From: Beijerinckiaceae bacterium | GTDB taxonomy: Bacteria > Pseudomonadota > Alphaproteobacteria > Rhizobiales > Beijerinckiaceae | Reading direction: 5' to 3' | NCBI GenBank assembly: GCA_947453205.1 | Contig: CANGFT010000018.1 | Span: forward strand, 1 to 64,000 | Length of the DNA: 64,000 nucleotides | Shown here: positions 7,076-16,234 of the stretch, piece by piece | How positions within the stretch are numbered: position 1 is the first letter of the stretch | Layout of the letters: every line of letters starts with the position of its first letter | The notes under the pieces: generated by a model | Databases searched by the model: none | The model's input: the letters and a program-made list of their open reading frames with translations, nothing else | Told to the model about the DNA's origin: nothing | Position numbers and translations under genes: made by a program

Positions 7076-10000
7076 ATGCCCAAACGCACAGACATCTCCA
7101 CCATCCTGATCATTGGCGCGGGTCCGATCATCATCGGACAGGCCTGCGAGTTCGATTATTCGGGAACCCAGGCCTGCAAGGCCCTGCGCGAGGAGGGCTA
7201 CCGGATCGTCCTCGTCAACTCCAATCCCGCGACGATCATGACCGACCCGGACATGGCGGACCGCACCTATGTGGAGCCGATCACGCCGGAGATCGTGGCC
7301 AAGATCATCGAGAAGGAGCGCGGCGACCGCTCGAAGGGCTTCGCGCTTCTGCCCACCATGGGCGGACAGACCGCGCTCAACTGCGCCCTCTCCCTCCAGC
7401 AGCTCGGCGTGCTCGAAAAGTTCGATGTGGAGATGATCGGCGCGACGGCCCACGCCATCGACAAGGCCGAGGATCGCGAACTCTTCCGTCAGGCCATGAC
7501 CAAGATCGGCCTCGACACGCCAAAGTCCCGCCTCGCCAACGCCTCGGACCTCAAGAAGGCCGACAAGGACGAATACAACCGCCAGATCGAGCTTGTCACA
7601 AGCCAGCACGCCGACCCCGCGCAGCGCGAAAAGGCGCTCGACGCCTTCAAGCGCGACTGGGCCTCGAAGGAGCCCGAGCGCAAGCGCCGTTATATCTCCA
7701 AGGGCCTCACCGAGGCCATCGAGGCCATCGACGAGATCGGCCTGCCCGCCATCATCCGCCCCTCCTTCACCATGGGCGGCACGGGCGGCGGCATCGCCTA
7801 TGATCGCGAAGAATATATCGACATCATCCAGAACGGCCTCGACGCCTCGCCGACCACCGAAGTCCTCATCGAGGAGAGCGTGCTGGGCTGGAAGGAGTAC
7901 GAGATGGAGGTCGTCCGCGACAAGGCGGACAATTGCATCATCGTCTGCTCCATCGAGAACATCGATCCGATGGGCGTCCACACCGGCGACTCCATCACCA
8001 TCGCGCCGGCGCTGACCCTGACCGACAAGGAATATCAGATCATGCGCGACGCATCGCTTGCGGTGCTGCGCGAAATCGGCGTGGAGACCGGCGGCTCGAA
8101 TGTGCAGTTCGCGGTCAACCCGGCCAATGGCCGCATGATCGTCATTGAAATGAACCCGCGCGTGTCGCGCTCCTCGGCGCTCGCCTCCAAGGCGACGGGC
8201 TTTCCCATCGCCAAGGTCGCCGCCAAGCTCGCCGTGGGCTACACGCTCGACGAGATCGAGAACGACATCACGGGCGGCGCGACCCCGGCCTCCTTCGAGC
8301 CCACCATCGATTACATCGTGACGAAGGTGCCGCGTTTCGCCTTCGAAAAATTCCCCGGCGCGGAGCCTGTCCTCACCACGGCCATGAAATCCGTCGGCGA
8401 GTCCATGGCAATCGGCCGCACCTTCGCCGAATCCCTGCAGAAGGCGCTGCGTTCGCTGGAGACGGGCCTCAATGGTCTCGACGAGGTCGAGATCGAAGGG
8501 CTGGGCATGGGCGACGACCGCAATGTGCTGCGCGCGCGCCTCTCCAGGCAGACTCCCGACCGGCTGCTGGTCGTCGGCCAGGCGCTGCGCATGGGCATGA
8601 GCAGCGAGGAGATCCACGAAGCCTGCAAGATCGACCCATGGTTCATCGCGCGGCTCAAGGAGATCGTCGACCTCGAAGACAAGGTCCGCAAGCACGGCCT
8701 GCCCGACAACGCGGCGAGCCTGCGCAGGCTGAAGGCCGCGGGCTTCTCGGACATGCGTCTCGCCTCGCTCACGGGCCAGCAGGAAAGCGAGGTGCGCGCG
8801 CTGCGTCACAAGCTCGACGTGCGCCCCGTCTTCAAGCGGATCGACACCTGCGCCGCCGAATTCGCCTCGCCCACCGCCTATATGTATTCGAGCTACGAAG
8901 CGCCGTTCGCCGGAGCGCCCGCCTGCGAGTCGCGCCCCATGGACAAACGCAAGATCGTCATTCTCGGCGGCGGGCCGAACCGCATCGGCCAGGGCATCGA
9001 ATTCGACTATTGCTGCTGCCATGCCTGTTTCGCGCTCTCGGACGCCGGGTTCGAGACGATCATGATCAACTGCAATCCCGAGACGGTCTCCACGGACTAT
9101 GACACCTCGGACCGCCTCTATTTCGAGCCGCTGACACAGGAGGACGTGCTCGAAATTCTCGCCAGGGAGAAGCAGAACGGCGAGCTCGTCGGCGTGATCG
9201 TGCAGTTCGGCGGCCAGACGCCGCTCAAGCTCGCCCATGCCCTGCAGGAGGCGGGCATTCCGATCCTCGGCACCTCCGTCGACTCCATCGACCTCGCCGA
9301 AGACCGCGACCGCTTCAAGCGCCTGCTCGACAAGCTCGGCCTCAAGCAGCCCAGGAACGGCATCGCCTATTCGGTGGAGCAGGCGCGCATCATCGCGTCA
9401 GAACTCGGCCTGCCGCTGGTCGTGCGTCCCTCCTATGTGCTGGGCGGCCGCGCCATGGCCATCATCCGCGACGCGGGCGCCCTGCAGGACTACCTGCTCG
9501 ACACGCTCCCCAGCCTGATCCCGGCGGAAGTGAAGGCGCGCTATCCCAACGACAAGACCGGCCAGATCAATACGGTGCTCGGCAAGAATCCGCTGCTCTT
9601 CGACCGCTATCTGACCGACGCCATCGAAGTCGACGTCGATTGCCTCTGCGACGGCAAGGATGTCTTCATTGCGGGCATCATGGAGCATATCGAGGAGGCC
9701 GGCATCCATTCGGGCGACTCCGCCTGTTCGCTGCCGCCGCGCTCGCTCAGCAAGGAGACGCTGGCGACCCTTGAGCAGCAGACGCGCAAGATGGCTCTGG
9801 CCCTTGAGGTCGGCGGCCTCATGAATGTGCAATACGCCCTCAAGGACGGCGAGATCTATGTGCTCGAAGTGAACCCGCGCGCCTCGCGCACGGTGCCCTT
9901 CGTGGCCAAGGTCATCGGCCAGCCCATCGCCAAGATCGCCTCGCGCATCATGGCGGGCGAGACGCTGGCGAGCTTCAACCTCACGTCCGAAGAGCTCGGC

Positions 10001-10561
10001 CATGTGGCCGTGAAGGAGGCCGTGTTCCCCTTCGCACGCTTCCCTGGCGTCGATACGGTGCTGGGCCCGGAAATGCGCTCGACCGGCGAGGTCATGGGCC
10101 TCGACCGCAGCTTCGAAGTGGCCTTCGCCAAGAGCCAGCTCGGCGGCGGCGTCAAGGTGCCGACCTCCGGCACCGTCTTCGTCTCCGTGCGCGAGGCCGA
10201 CAAGCCGCGTGTGCTGGAGGCCATGCGGATGCTGTCGGACCTCGGCTTCAAGATCGTCGCCACCGGCGGCACGGCCCGCTTCCTTGAGAAGAACGGCGTG
10301 CCCGCCCAGCGGATCAACAAGGTCTCCGAAGGGCGCCCCCATGTGGTCGACACGATCAAGAATGGCGGCATCCAGCTCGTGTTCAACACGACAGAGGGGG
10401 CGCAGGCTCTTGCGGATAGCCGGTCGCTTCGGCGCGCGGCCCTCTTGCATAAGGCGCCTTACTACACCACTCTAGCCGGAGCGGTGGCGGCGGCGCAGGG
10501 GATCAAGGCCTACAAGGGCGGCGATCTCGAAGTGCGGGCCCTGCAAGACTACTTCGCCTGA
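7076..10561 (+). CDS. carB: carbamoyl-phosphate synthase large subunit
   Basis: A 1161-residue large subunit that makes carbamoyl phosphate for arginine and pyrimidine synthesis. It begins [21 protein letters not shown]. Two ATP-grasp halves are visible: the first contains [12 protein letters not shown], the second [11 protein letters not shown]. An oligomerisation segment separates them, and a C-terminal MGS-like regulatory domain (about the last 130 residues, with [14 protein letters not shown]) follows. An insertion of about 60 residues in the first half (around [14 protein letters not shown]) explains the length compared with E. coli (1073) and is usual for rhizobial CarB. carA is not adjacent. 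ATG 7076 is chosen by family N-terminus. Expression may be governed by the leader hairpin. Confidence 0.98.
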   Translation: MPKRTDISTILIIGAGPIIIGQACEFDYSGTQACKALREEGYRIVLVNSNPATIMTDPDMADRTYVEPITPEIVAKIIEKERGDRSKGFALLPTMGGQTALNCALSLQQLGVLEKFDVEMIGATAHAIDKAEDRELFRQAMTKIGLDTPKSRLANASDLKKADKDEYNRQIELVTSQHADPAQREKALDAFKRDWASKEPERKRRYISKGLTEAIEAIDEIGLPAIIRPSFTMGGTGGGIAYDREEYIDIIQNGLDASPTTEVLIEESVLGWKEYEMEVVRDKADNCIIVCSIENIDPMGVHTGDSITIAPALTLTDKEYQIMRDASLAVLREIGVETGGSNVQFAVNPANGRMIVIEMNPRVSRSSALASKATGFPIAKVAAKLAVGYTLDEIENDITGGATPASFEPTIDYIVTKVPRFAFEKFPGAEPVLTTAMKSVGESMAIGRTFAESLQKALRSLETGLNGLDEVEIEGLGMGDDRNVLRARLSRQTPDRLLVVGQALRMGMSSEEIHEACKIDPWFIARLKEIVDLEDKVRKHGLPDNAASLRRLKAAGFSDMRLASLTGQQESEVRALRHKLDVRPVFKRIDTCAAEFASPTAYMYSSYEAPFAGAPACESRPMDKRKIVILGGGPNRIGQGIEFDYCCCHACFALSDAGFETIMINCNPETVSTDYDTSDRLYFEPLTQEDVLEILAREKQNGELVGVIVQFGGQTPLKLAHALQEAGIPILGTSVDSIDLAEDRDRFKRLLDKLGLKQPRNGIAYSVEQARIIASELGLPLVVRPSYVLGGRAMAIIRDAGALQDYLLDTLPSLIPAEVKARYPNDKTGQINTVLGKNPLLFDRYLTDAIEVDVDCLCDGKDVFIAGIMEHIEEAGIHSGDSACSLPPRSLSKETLATLEQQTRKMALALEVGGLMNVQYALKDGEIYVLEVNPRASRTVPFVAKVIGQPIAKIASRIMAGETLASFNLTSEELGHVAVKEAVFPFARFPGVDTVLGPEMRSTGEVMGLDRSFEVAFAKSQLGGGVKVPTSGTVFVSVREADKPRVLEAMRMLSDLGFKIVATGGTARFLEKNGVPAQRINKVSEGRPHVVDTIKNGGIQLVFNTTEGAQALADSRSLRRAALLHKAPYYTTLAGAVAAAQGIKAYKGGDLEVRALQDYFA

Positions 10562-10581
10562 TCGGCGGCGTCGGACCTGTT

Positions 10582-10599
10582 CGCGGGAGTCCTCCCGCG
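10582..10599 (+). terminator. hairpin after carB
   Basis: CGCGGGAG (10582-10589) and CTCCCGCG (10592-10599) form a perfect inverted repeat 21 bases after the carB stop. There is no clear T run, so this may be a weak or factor-dependent terminator. A second short repeat, AGCGGA-AGGA-TCCGCT (10623-10638), precedes greA. Confidence 0.45.
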
Positions 10600-10675
10600 A
10601 GCGTCAGCGTGTTCGCGTTTGCAGCGGAAGGATCCGCTTCGCGGGACTGGAAGATTCGAGGAAAGAGATTCGACG

Positions 10676-11152
10676 ATGGTGGACAAAGTCCCGATGACCG
10701 TGCCGGGCTATGCGGCCCTTGAAGCGGAGCTGAAGCGTCGCCAGCAGGAAGAGCGGCCCCGCATCATTCAGGCGATCTCGGAAGCGCGCTCCCATGGCGA
10801 CCTCTCCGAAAACGCCGAATATCATGCGGCCAAGGAGTCCCAGTCGCTGAACGAGGGGCGCATCGCCGAGCTTGAGGACAAATTGTCCCGCGCGGAGGTG
10901 ATCGACGTCTCCAAGCTCTCGGGCGCCACCGTCAAGTTCGGCGCCACCGTGACCCTCATTGACGAGGACACGGAGGAGGAGAAGGTCTACCAGATCGTCG
11001 GCGAGGCCGAGGCGGATGTGAAGAGCGGCAAGGTCTCCATCACCTCCCCCATCGCCCGCGCCCTCATCGGCAAGAAGGTCGGCGACAGCGTCGAGGTGAA
11101 CACGCCCGGCGGCGGCAAAAGCTATGAAGTCCTGAAGGTCGCCTTCATCTGA
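10676..11152 (+). CDS. greA: transcription elongation factor GreA
   Basis: A 158-residue GreA, which rescues backtracked RNA polymerase by stimulating transcript cleavage. The N-terminal coiled coil carries the signature [19 protein letters not shown], with the acidic tip residues that reach the polymerase active site. The C-terminal FKBP-like domain contains [22 protein letters not shown] and [17 protein letters not shown] 10676 follows AGGAAAGAG. The start VDKVPMT agrees with other rhizobial GreA proteins. It follows carB by 114 bases and is closed by a strong terminator. Confidence 0.97.
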   Translation: MVDKVPMTVPGYAALEAELKRRQQEERPRIIQAISEARSHGDLSENAEYHAAKESQSLNEGRIAELEDKLSRAEVIDVSKLSGATVKFGATVTLIDEDTEEEKVYQIVGEAEADVKSGKVSITSPIARALIGKKVGDSVEVNTPGGGKSYEVLKVAFI

Positions 11153-11178
11153 GCAGCCCGCACGCCAGGGCATGACAT

Positions 11179-11204
11179 CGGCCCGCCCGCGCGCGGGCCG
11201 TTTT
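11179..11204 (+). terminator. rho-independent terminator of greA
   Basis: CGGCCCGC (11179-11186) pairs perfectly with GCGGGCCG (11193-11200) across a 6-base loop and is followed by TTTT, 27 bases after the greA stop. The tail reaches the stop codon of the convergent KGG-protein gene. Confidence 0.8.
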
Positions 11205-11470
11205 CATTCGGCCTCCTTGAGCCGTCGCGCGCGCCCTTGCGCCGAGGCCTTGGCGGCGCGGCGGGCGAGGTCGTTGTCTTTGTGGAACATGCGGTTTTCC
11301 GGCGTCGCCGACCCCCCGCCCACTCGTCCGGCCTCAGCCGCAAGCGCGACGTCGCGGGCGAAGGCGCGTTTTTCGGGCGGGACGGACCTGCCCCCCATGC
11401 TCGCGATTTCGCGCCGCCGTTCAGGCGACAGACAGGCCAGGCCCCGTTTGCGTTTCTCTGTCTTTTCCAT
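11204..11470 (-). CDS. KGG-repeat general stress protein
   Basis: An 88-residue, very basic and hydrophilic protein with repeats of the stress-induced KGG type: RGLACLSPERRREIASMGGRSVPPEKRAF, then a shorter AAEAGRVGGGSATPENRMF copy (each quoted here only as landmarks). Relatives such as E. coli YciG and rhizobial general-stress proteins carry K/R-GG repeats, are probably disordered and are induced in stationary phase or stress. Their molecular role is unclear. Glycine pairs appear at MGG and VGG. No EcfG-type (GGAAC-N16/17-CGTT) promoter could be seen upstream. It is convergent with greA, whose terminator touches its stop codon. Confidence 0.7.
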   Translation of the reverse strand: MEKTEKRKRGLACLSPERRREIASMGGRSVPPEKRAFARDVALAAEAGRVGGGSATPENRMFHKDNDLARRAAKASAQGRARRLKEAE

Positions 11471-11640
11471 GCGATTCCCATTTGCTCTCTCAGGATGCTT
11501 CAGGAAGAACGCTTGAACAAGGCTTTTGATGGACTGTTGTTCGTTAAAAAGTTGTTTTGAATCAATCCTTGGATTTTCAAACGACCGTTTCGCCCATTCC
11601 TCCCTTGGCTTGCGGGCTCCGTGGCGCTACAGCCCCATGC

Positions 11641-12642
11641 ATGACATCCCCCGCTTCCAGAGCCGCCGTGCCGCCGGGAACCACCGCCTGGGTGCTGGCG
11701 CCGGGCAAGGTGGGCCATGAGGTGCATTGCCTGGGCATCGCCCGTGAGCTCGGGCTTGATCTCCTGATGAAGGACGTGCGCCCGCGCGCGCTCTTTGCGG
11801 CGCTGGCCCCCTATGGCCCCATCGACCCGCGCGACAGCGCCTATCGGCCGGGGAGCCTTCTGGCCCCGCCCTTCCCGGACATCATCTTCGCCACAGGCCG
11901 CGTCACCGTGCCCTATTTGCGTCACCTGCGCCGGGCCTCGGGGGGCAGGAGCTTCACGATCTTCCTGCAGGATCCGCGCACGGGACCGGGCACGGCGGAT
12001 TTCCTCTGGGCGCCCGAACATGACAGGCTGCGCGGCGAGAATGTCCTGGTGACGCTCACCTCGCCCCATCCGCTGCGGCCCGATGTGCTGGCGGCGGCGC
12101 GGCGGACCCCTGACCCGCGCCTCGCCCACCTGCCCCATCCCCGCGTCGCCCTGGTGCTGGGCGGCCCGAGCGGCCACCACCGTTTTGAGGCGAGGGATGT
12201 CGACGCGCTCATCCGCATCGCCGCTGATCTGGCCGCCGTCGGCTGCGGCGTCATGGTCACCCCCTCGCGCCGCACGCCGGCCGCCCTCACGACGGCGCTG
12301 GCGAAGGCGCTTGAAGGAAAGCCCGCCTTCGTCTGGGACGGGACAGGCTCCAATCCCTACGCCGCCATGATCGCGCTGGCGGACTCCATTGTGGTGACCG
12401 GCGACAGCGTGAACATGGTCGGCGAAGCCCTGGCTTCGGGCGTTCCCGTGCAGGTCTATGAGCCCAGCGGCGGCCATCGCAAGATCACGGGCTTCATCGA
12501 CAAGCTCGTGGCGGCGGGCCATGTGCGGCGCTGGGCGGGAGGGCTGGAGCGCTGGGACAATCCCCCGGTCGACGCCACCTCGGTGATCGCCGGGGAGATC
12601 GCGCGCCGCTACAACGCCTTCCGCGCCTCACCAATGGGCTGA
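11641..12642 (+). CDS. ELM1/GtrOC1-family putative glycosyltransferase-like protein
   Basis: A 333-residue protein resembling the mitochondrial fission ELM1 family of alphaproteobacteria and plants. Landmarks are WVLAPGKVGHEVHCLGIA, FTIFLQDPR, LTSPHPL, ALVLGGPSGHHRF, VTPSRRTP and ADSIVVTGDSVNMVGEA. The last resembles the C-terminal nucleotide-sugar site of GT-B glycosyltransferases. In plants ELM1 recruits dynamin to mitochondria; the bacterial role is unknown. The frame is open to an earlier ATG at 11557, but ATG 11641 lies close to the family N-terminus. Neither start has a convincing ribosome site, so the start is uncertain. The 3' end overlaps the convergent Nudix gene by 15 bases. Confidence 0.83.
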   Translation: MTSPASRAAVPPGTTAWVLAPGKVGHEVHCLGIARELGLDLLMKDVRPRALFAALAPYGPIDPRDSAYRPGSLLAPPFPDIIFATGRVTVPYLRHLRRASGGRSFTIFLQDPRTGPGTADFLWAPEHDRLRGENVLVTLTSPHPLRPDVLAAARRTPDPRLAHLPHPRVALVLGGPSGHHRFEARDVDALIRIAADLAAVGCGVMVTPSRRTPAALTTALAKALEGKPAFVWDGTGSNPYAAMIALADSIVVTGDSVNMVGEALASGVPVQVYEPSGGHRKITGFIDKLVAAGHVRRWAGGLERWDNPPVDATSVIAGEIARRYNAFRASPMG

Positions 12643-13107
12643 GGGCGGCGCCCCCGACAGCGCCTCGGCGATGCGCGCCCGACTGGCGCGGGCGGTTGCC
12701 TCGGGCAGCTTGTCCACAGGGAAAAAGCCGGTCTCGACGATTTCACGATCCGCCGGGCGCGCACGGGTCTGGCGCACGCCCTCAGCGACATAGACAAGAA
12801 CATGGTCGCGCCTGGCCGCGAACCCATTGAAATAGACGCCAAGCAGGACGGGCGGGCCGGCGAGTTCAAGATGGCCCTCCTCCCGCAGCTCCCGCGTCAG
12901 AGCCTCCAGCGCCGTCTCCCCGACCTCCACGCCCCCGCCCGGCAGATGCCAGCCCGGCAGATAAGAATGGCGCACGAGAAAGACGCGGCCCTGCGCGTCC
13001 AGCGCCACCGCCCGCACGCCCATCGTGAGCGGCCGCGAAAGGCGGAACCAGAAATGGGCAGCGCGTTGAAAGAGACGCAGAAGCGGGCGTGGAAGATTTG
13101 CAAGCAT
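12628..13107 (-). CDS. Nudix hydrolase
   Basis: A 159-residue protein with one Nudix box, GGGVEVGETALEALTRELREEG, in which all catalytic glutamates are present. A hydrophobic basic N-terminus (LLRLFQRAAHFWFRLSRP) precedes the core GVRAVALDAQGRVFLVRHSY. Members of this group hydrolyse nucleoside diphosphates linked to another moiety; the substrate here cannot be predicted. The gene is convergent with the ELM1-family gene (15-base overlap) and divergent from mbfA, with about 106 bases between. The ribosome site is weak. Confidence 0.88.
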   Translation of the reverse strand: MLANLPRPLLRLFQRAAHFWFRLSRPLTMGVRAVALDAQGRVFLVRHSYLPGWHLPGGGVEVGETALEALTRELREEGHLELAGPPVLLGVYFNGFAARRDHVLVYVAEGVRQTRARPADREIVETGFFPVDKLPEATARASRARIAEALSGAPPSAHW

Positions 13108-13159
13108 GAATGACCCGTGAGCCCTTGAGCGAAGCAGGCGGGGGCGACAGATCGCCCGG

Positions 13160-13195
13160 TTGACTCAGCCCTCGCGAAGATTAGAACCTTTCTAA
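13160..13195 (+). promoter_or_regulatory. mbfA promoter overlapped by an ICE-type (Irr) operator
   Basis: A perfect palindrome TTAGAA-CCT-TTCTAA lies at 13181-13195. It is the core of the iron control element (TTTAGAA-N3-TTCTAAA) bound by the rhizobial regulator Irr. A -35-like TTGACT (13160-13165) is spaced 16 bases from TAGAAC (13182-13187), a plausible -10 that falls inside the palindrome. The position predicts repression by Irr when iron is scarce. Confidence 0.8.
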
Positions 13196-13213
13196 GCTGA
13201 TCTGGAGCCTCTG

Positions 13214-14185
13214 GTGAAAACCTTTTCGGAACTGACCCCGCGCGAAATCCTGGCCCTCGCCATTTCGTCGGAAGAGGAAGACGCGCGCATCTACATGGCC
13301 TTCGCCGAGGATCTGCGCGAGCGTTATCCGGCCTCCGCCAAGGTCTTCGAGGAGATGGCGGAGGAGGAGACCAGCCACCGGCACATGCTGCTCGAAATCT
13401 ATGAGGCGCGCTTTGGCAAGTTTCTGCCCCCGATCCGCCGCGAGGACGTGAAGGGCTTCCTCAAGCGCCGTCCGATCTGGCTCACGACCAATCTGTCGCT
13501 TGAGACCATCCGCAAGGAAGCGGAGAACATGGAGTTTCAGGCCGCCCGGTTCTATGAGCGGGCCGCCCAGCAGACCACCGACATCGAGGTGCGCAAGTTG
13601 CTGGGCGATCTCGCCGAGGTCGAGAAGGGCCACAAGACCCACGCCCACAAGCTGGAGCAGGCCCTTTTGACCGAAGAGGCGCTGGAGGAGGAGGACAAGA
13701 CCCGCCACCGCATGTTCGTGCTGCAATATGTGCAGCCGGGCCTCGCAGGCCTCATGGATGGATCGGTCTCCACGCTGGCGCCGCTCTTCGCCGCCGCCTT
13801 CGCGACCCATAACAACTGGGAGACCTTCCTCGTCGGCCTCGCCGCCTCCATCGGCTCGGGCATCAGCATGGGCTTCACCGAGGCCCTGTCGGACGACGGC
13901 TCGCTGACCGGGCGCGGCTCGCCCTGGCTGCGCGGGGGCATCTGCGGGTTGATGACCACGCTGGGCGGCCTTGGCCACACCCTGCCCTATCTCGTGCCGG
14001 ACTCATGGGCCAACGCCTTCTGGATCGCCACGGGCGCTGCGGGCGTCATCGTCTTCATCGAGCTGTGGGTCATCGCCTGGGTGCGCGCGCGCTATATGGA
14101 CACGCCCTTCCTGCAGGCGGTGTTCCAGATCGTGCTGGGCGGCGTGATCGTGCTGGCGGCGGGCATCCTGATCGGCGGCGCCTAG
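13214..14185 (+). CDS. mbfA: membrane-bound ferritin / iron exporter MbfA
   Basis: A 323-residue fusion of an N-terminal ferritin-like di-iron domain (about residues 1-150) to a VIT1/CCC1-type membrane domain with about five helices. The ferritin part shows helix motifs SEEEDARIYMAF, FEEMAEEETSHRHM, ENMEFQAARFYERA and EVEKGHKTHAHK, with ExxH metal ligands. The membrane part contains GLMDGSVSTLAPLFAAAFAT and AASIGSGISMGFTEALSDDG. In Bradyrhizobium and Agrobacterium, MbfA exports iron from the inner membrane and is under Irr control. An ICE-type operator lies 19 bases upstream here. The start is GTG 13214, placed after GGAG. The stop overlaps that of the convergent ABC ATPase (shared CTAG). Confidence 0.93.
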   Translation: MKTFSELTPREILALAISSEEEDARIYMAFAEDLRERYPASAKVFEEMAEEETSHRHMLLEIYEARFGKFLPPIRREDVKGFLKRRPIWLTTNLSLETIRKEAENMEFQAARFYERAAQQTTDIEVRKLLGDLAEVEKGHKTHAHKLEQALLTEEALEEEDKTRHRMFVLQYVQPGLAGLMDGSVSTLAPLFAAAFATHNNWETFLVGLAASIGSGISMGFTEALSDDGSLTGRGSPWLRGGICGLMTTLGGLGHTLPYLVPDSWANAFWIATGAAGVIVFIELWVIAWVRARYMDTPFLQAVFQIVLGGVIVLAAGILIGGA

Positions 14186-14928
14186 GCTCGGCTTGCGCCG
14201 ATGAACTGCTGCAGCTCCAGCGTCTGCGGCGCCGCGAAGAGGGCCTTGGGCGGGCCCTCCTCATGCACGCGCCCCTGATGCATGAAGACAAGCTTGGTGC
14301 CGACGTCGCGGGCGAAGCGCATTTCATGGGTGACAAGCATGAGGGTCATGCCCTCGCTCGCCAAAGTCTCCACCACCCGCAGCACTTCATTGATGAGTTC
14401 CGGGTCAAGCGCAGAGGTTATCTCGTCGCACAGCAAGGCCATGGGCCGCATGGCCAGCGCGCGGGCGATGGCGACGCGCTGCTGCTGGCCGCCCGAGAGC
14501 TGGCTGGGATAGTTGTCGCGCTTGTCGGCGAGGCCGACCTTGGCGAGCATGTCGAGCGCGATGTCGCGGGCTTCGCGCTCGCCCATCTTCAAGACAATGC
14601 GCGGCGCCAGCATCACATTGCCAAGCGCGGTGAGATGGGGAAACAGATTGAACTGCTGGAAGATCATGCCCACCTGACGGCGCAGGACGCGCATGTCCGT
14701 CGCAGCCCCGCCGACCTCAAGGCCATCCACCGTGATGGTTCCGGAATCATGACTCTCCAGACCATTGATACAGCGCAGCAAGGTGCTCTTGCCCGAGCCC
14801 GAACGTCCGACGATCGCGACCACATCGCCCCTCTCGACCGGCAGGGAGACGCCCTTCAGCACTTCGTTGGAGCCGAAGCTCTTGCGGACATCGACGATGC
14901 TAACGAGCGGCATTGAGGCGCCTTTCAA
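14182..14928 (-). CDS. polar amino-acid ABC transporter, ATP-binding protein
   Basis: A 248-residue ATPase of the GlnQ/HisP group. Walker A is GRSGSGKST, the signature is LSGGQQQR, Walker B is ALLCDEITSALD and the switch histidine sits in VTHEM. It powers uptake by the two permeases encoded just upstream. The gene is last in a four-gene operon (binding protein, two permeases, ATPase) and its start overlaps the preceding permease by 29 bases. Its stop shares bases with the mbfA stop codon on the other strand. Confidence 0.96.
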   Translation of the reverse strand: MKGASMPLVSIVDVRKSFGSNEVLKGVSLPVERGDVVAIVGRSGSGKSTLLRCINGLESHDSGTITVDGLEVGGAATDMRVLRRQVGMIFQQFNLFPHLTALGNVMLAPRIVLKMGEREARDIALDMLAKVGLADKRDNYPSQLSGGQQQRVAIARALAMRPMALLCDEITSALDPELINEVLRVVETLASEGMTLMLVTHEMRFARDVGTKLVFMHQGRVHEEGPPKALFAAPQTLELQQFIGASRA

Positions 14929-15550
14929 GAGATTTCGCCAGAAGCGAAAGCGGAAAGCAGAGCGCGAAATAAATCAGGCCCACGATGGTATAGACAAGAA
15001 AGGGGCGGAAGGTCGCGTTGTTGATCATCGTGCCCGCGCGCGTCAGCTCCACAAAACCGATGATGGACGCCAGAGCAGTGCCCTTCACGACCTGCACCAG
15101 AAAACCGACCGTCGGCGGCACGGAGATGCGCAGGGCCTGAGGCAGGATCACATAACGCATCAGATCCACAAAGTTGAAGCCGAGGCTGTCGGCTGCATCC
15201 CATTGGCCGAGGGGAACGGACTTCACGCAGCCGCGCCATATCTCCGTCAGGAAGGCGCTGGTCCACAGGGTCAAGGCCAGCGAGGCCGCCATCCAGGGGC
15301 TGATCTCCACGCCGAACAGGGCGACGCCGAAGAACAGCATGAACATCTGCATCAACAGGGGCGTGCCCTGAAAGAATTCGACATAAAGGAATACGAAACG
15401 CTCCAGCAGGCGCACACCCGAAATGCGGGCGAAGAGCAGCAGCAGCCCCACAACGCCGCCGCATACAAAGGCGATCAGCGAAAGCGCGATGGTCCAGCGG
15501 GCCGCCAGCAGAAGATTGGAGACGATGACCCAGAGGGAGAAATCCGCCAT
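14900..15550 (-). CDS. polar amino-acid ABC transporter permease (second)
   Basis: A 216-residue permease of the HisM/GlnP type with about five transmembrane helices. It has the cytoplasmic coupling motif of the EAA loop (WDAADSLGFNFVDLMRYVILPQALR), which contacts the ATPase. FFQGTPLLMQMFMLFFG is the typical polar-amino-acid permease sequence. It sits 3 bases after the first permease and overlaps the ATPase gene, so translation is probably coupled. The heteromeric pair of permeases is usual for amino-acid importers. Confidence 0.94.
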   Translation of the reverse strand: MADFSLWVIVSNLLLAARWTIALSLIAFVCGGVVGLLLLFARISGVRLLERFVFLYVEFFQGTPLLMQMFMLFFGVALFGVEISPWMAASLALTLWTSAFLTEIWRGCVKSVPLGQWDAADSLGFNFVDLMRYVILPQALRISVPPTVGFLVQVVKGTALASIIGFVELTRAGTMINNATFRPFLVYTIVGLIYFALCFPLSLLAKSLERRLNAAR

Positions 15551-15553
15551 GGC

Positions 15554-16216
15554 TCAAGCCTTCGGAAACAGGCGCGAACCAAGAGCGCGCAGAATGGCGC
15601 GGGCGAGGATCGCGAGCATGAGATAGGCGAGCGCCACCACGAAATAGGATTCAAAGGCGCGGAAGTTGCGCGATTGAATGAAATTGGCCGCATAGGTCAG
15701 ATCCTCCGCGGAGATCTGGGACACGACGGAGGAGCCGAGCATCACGATGATGATCTGGGAGGCGAGGGCCGGCCACACCTTTTCAAAGGCTGGCTTGAGG
15801 ACGACATGCCGCAAGACCTGCAGGCGCGTCATGGCGAGGCTGACGCCCGCCTCGATCACGCCCTTCGGGGTCGCCTCGATGCCTGCACGGATGATCTCCG
15901 TGGAATAGGCGCCAAGGTTGATCGTCATGGCGATGAAGGCCGCCTGCGTCTCCGTCAGCTTCAGCCCCGCCGCAGGCAGGCCGAAATAGACAAAGAAGAG
16001 CTGCACCAGAAACGGCGTGTTGCGGATCAGCTCCACATAGGCTCCCACGAGGCGCGAGAGCCACTGCGGACCAAAGGTGCGCGCGGAGGCGCCCAGGGTT
16101 CCCACCGCGACCCCGGACAGGGTCGAAGCGAGGGTCAGAAGAATCGTGAAGGCCAGCCCGCGGACGAGCACGTCCCAATAGGGCAGCAGATCTGCGAACT
16201 GGAGCTTGTAGATCAT
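15554..16216 (-). CDS. polar amino-acid ABC transporter permease (first)
   Basis: A 220-residue membrane protein of the same family as its neighbour. YVELIRNTPFLVQLFFVYFG is diagnostic for polar amino-acid permeases, and the EAA-type loop (EAGVSLAMTRLQVLRHVVLKPA) is intact. About five membrane helices are seen. The gene begins 18 bases after the binding-protein stop codon. Confidence 0.94.
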   Translation of the reverse strand: MIYKLQFADLLPYWDVLVRGLAFTILLTLASTLSGVAVGTLGASARTFGPQWLSRLVGAYVELIRNTPFLVQLFFVYFGLPAAGLKLTETQAAFIAMTINLGAYSTEIIRAGIEATPKGVIEAGVSLAMTRLQVLRHVVLKPAFEKVWPALASQIIIVMLGSSVVSQISAEDLTYAANFIQSRNFRAFESYFVVALAYLMLAILARAILRALGSRLFPKA

Positions 16217-16234
16217 GACGGCGCCAGACGGGAG

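Noticed and set aside
6890-9238. A 782-codon open frame on the minus strand
   Set aside because: It lies antisense to carB, has His/Asp/Gly-rich composition typical of a mirrored GC-rich gene and no ribosome site. carB itself is certain.
11471-11640. EcfG-type stress promoter for the KGG protein
   Set aside because: GAAC- and CGTT-like boxes exist but at the wrong spacing, with no full GGAAC-N16/17-CGTT match.
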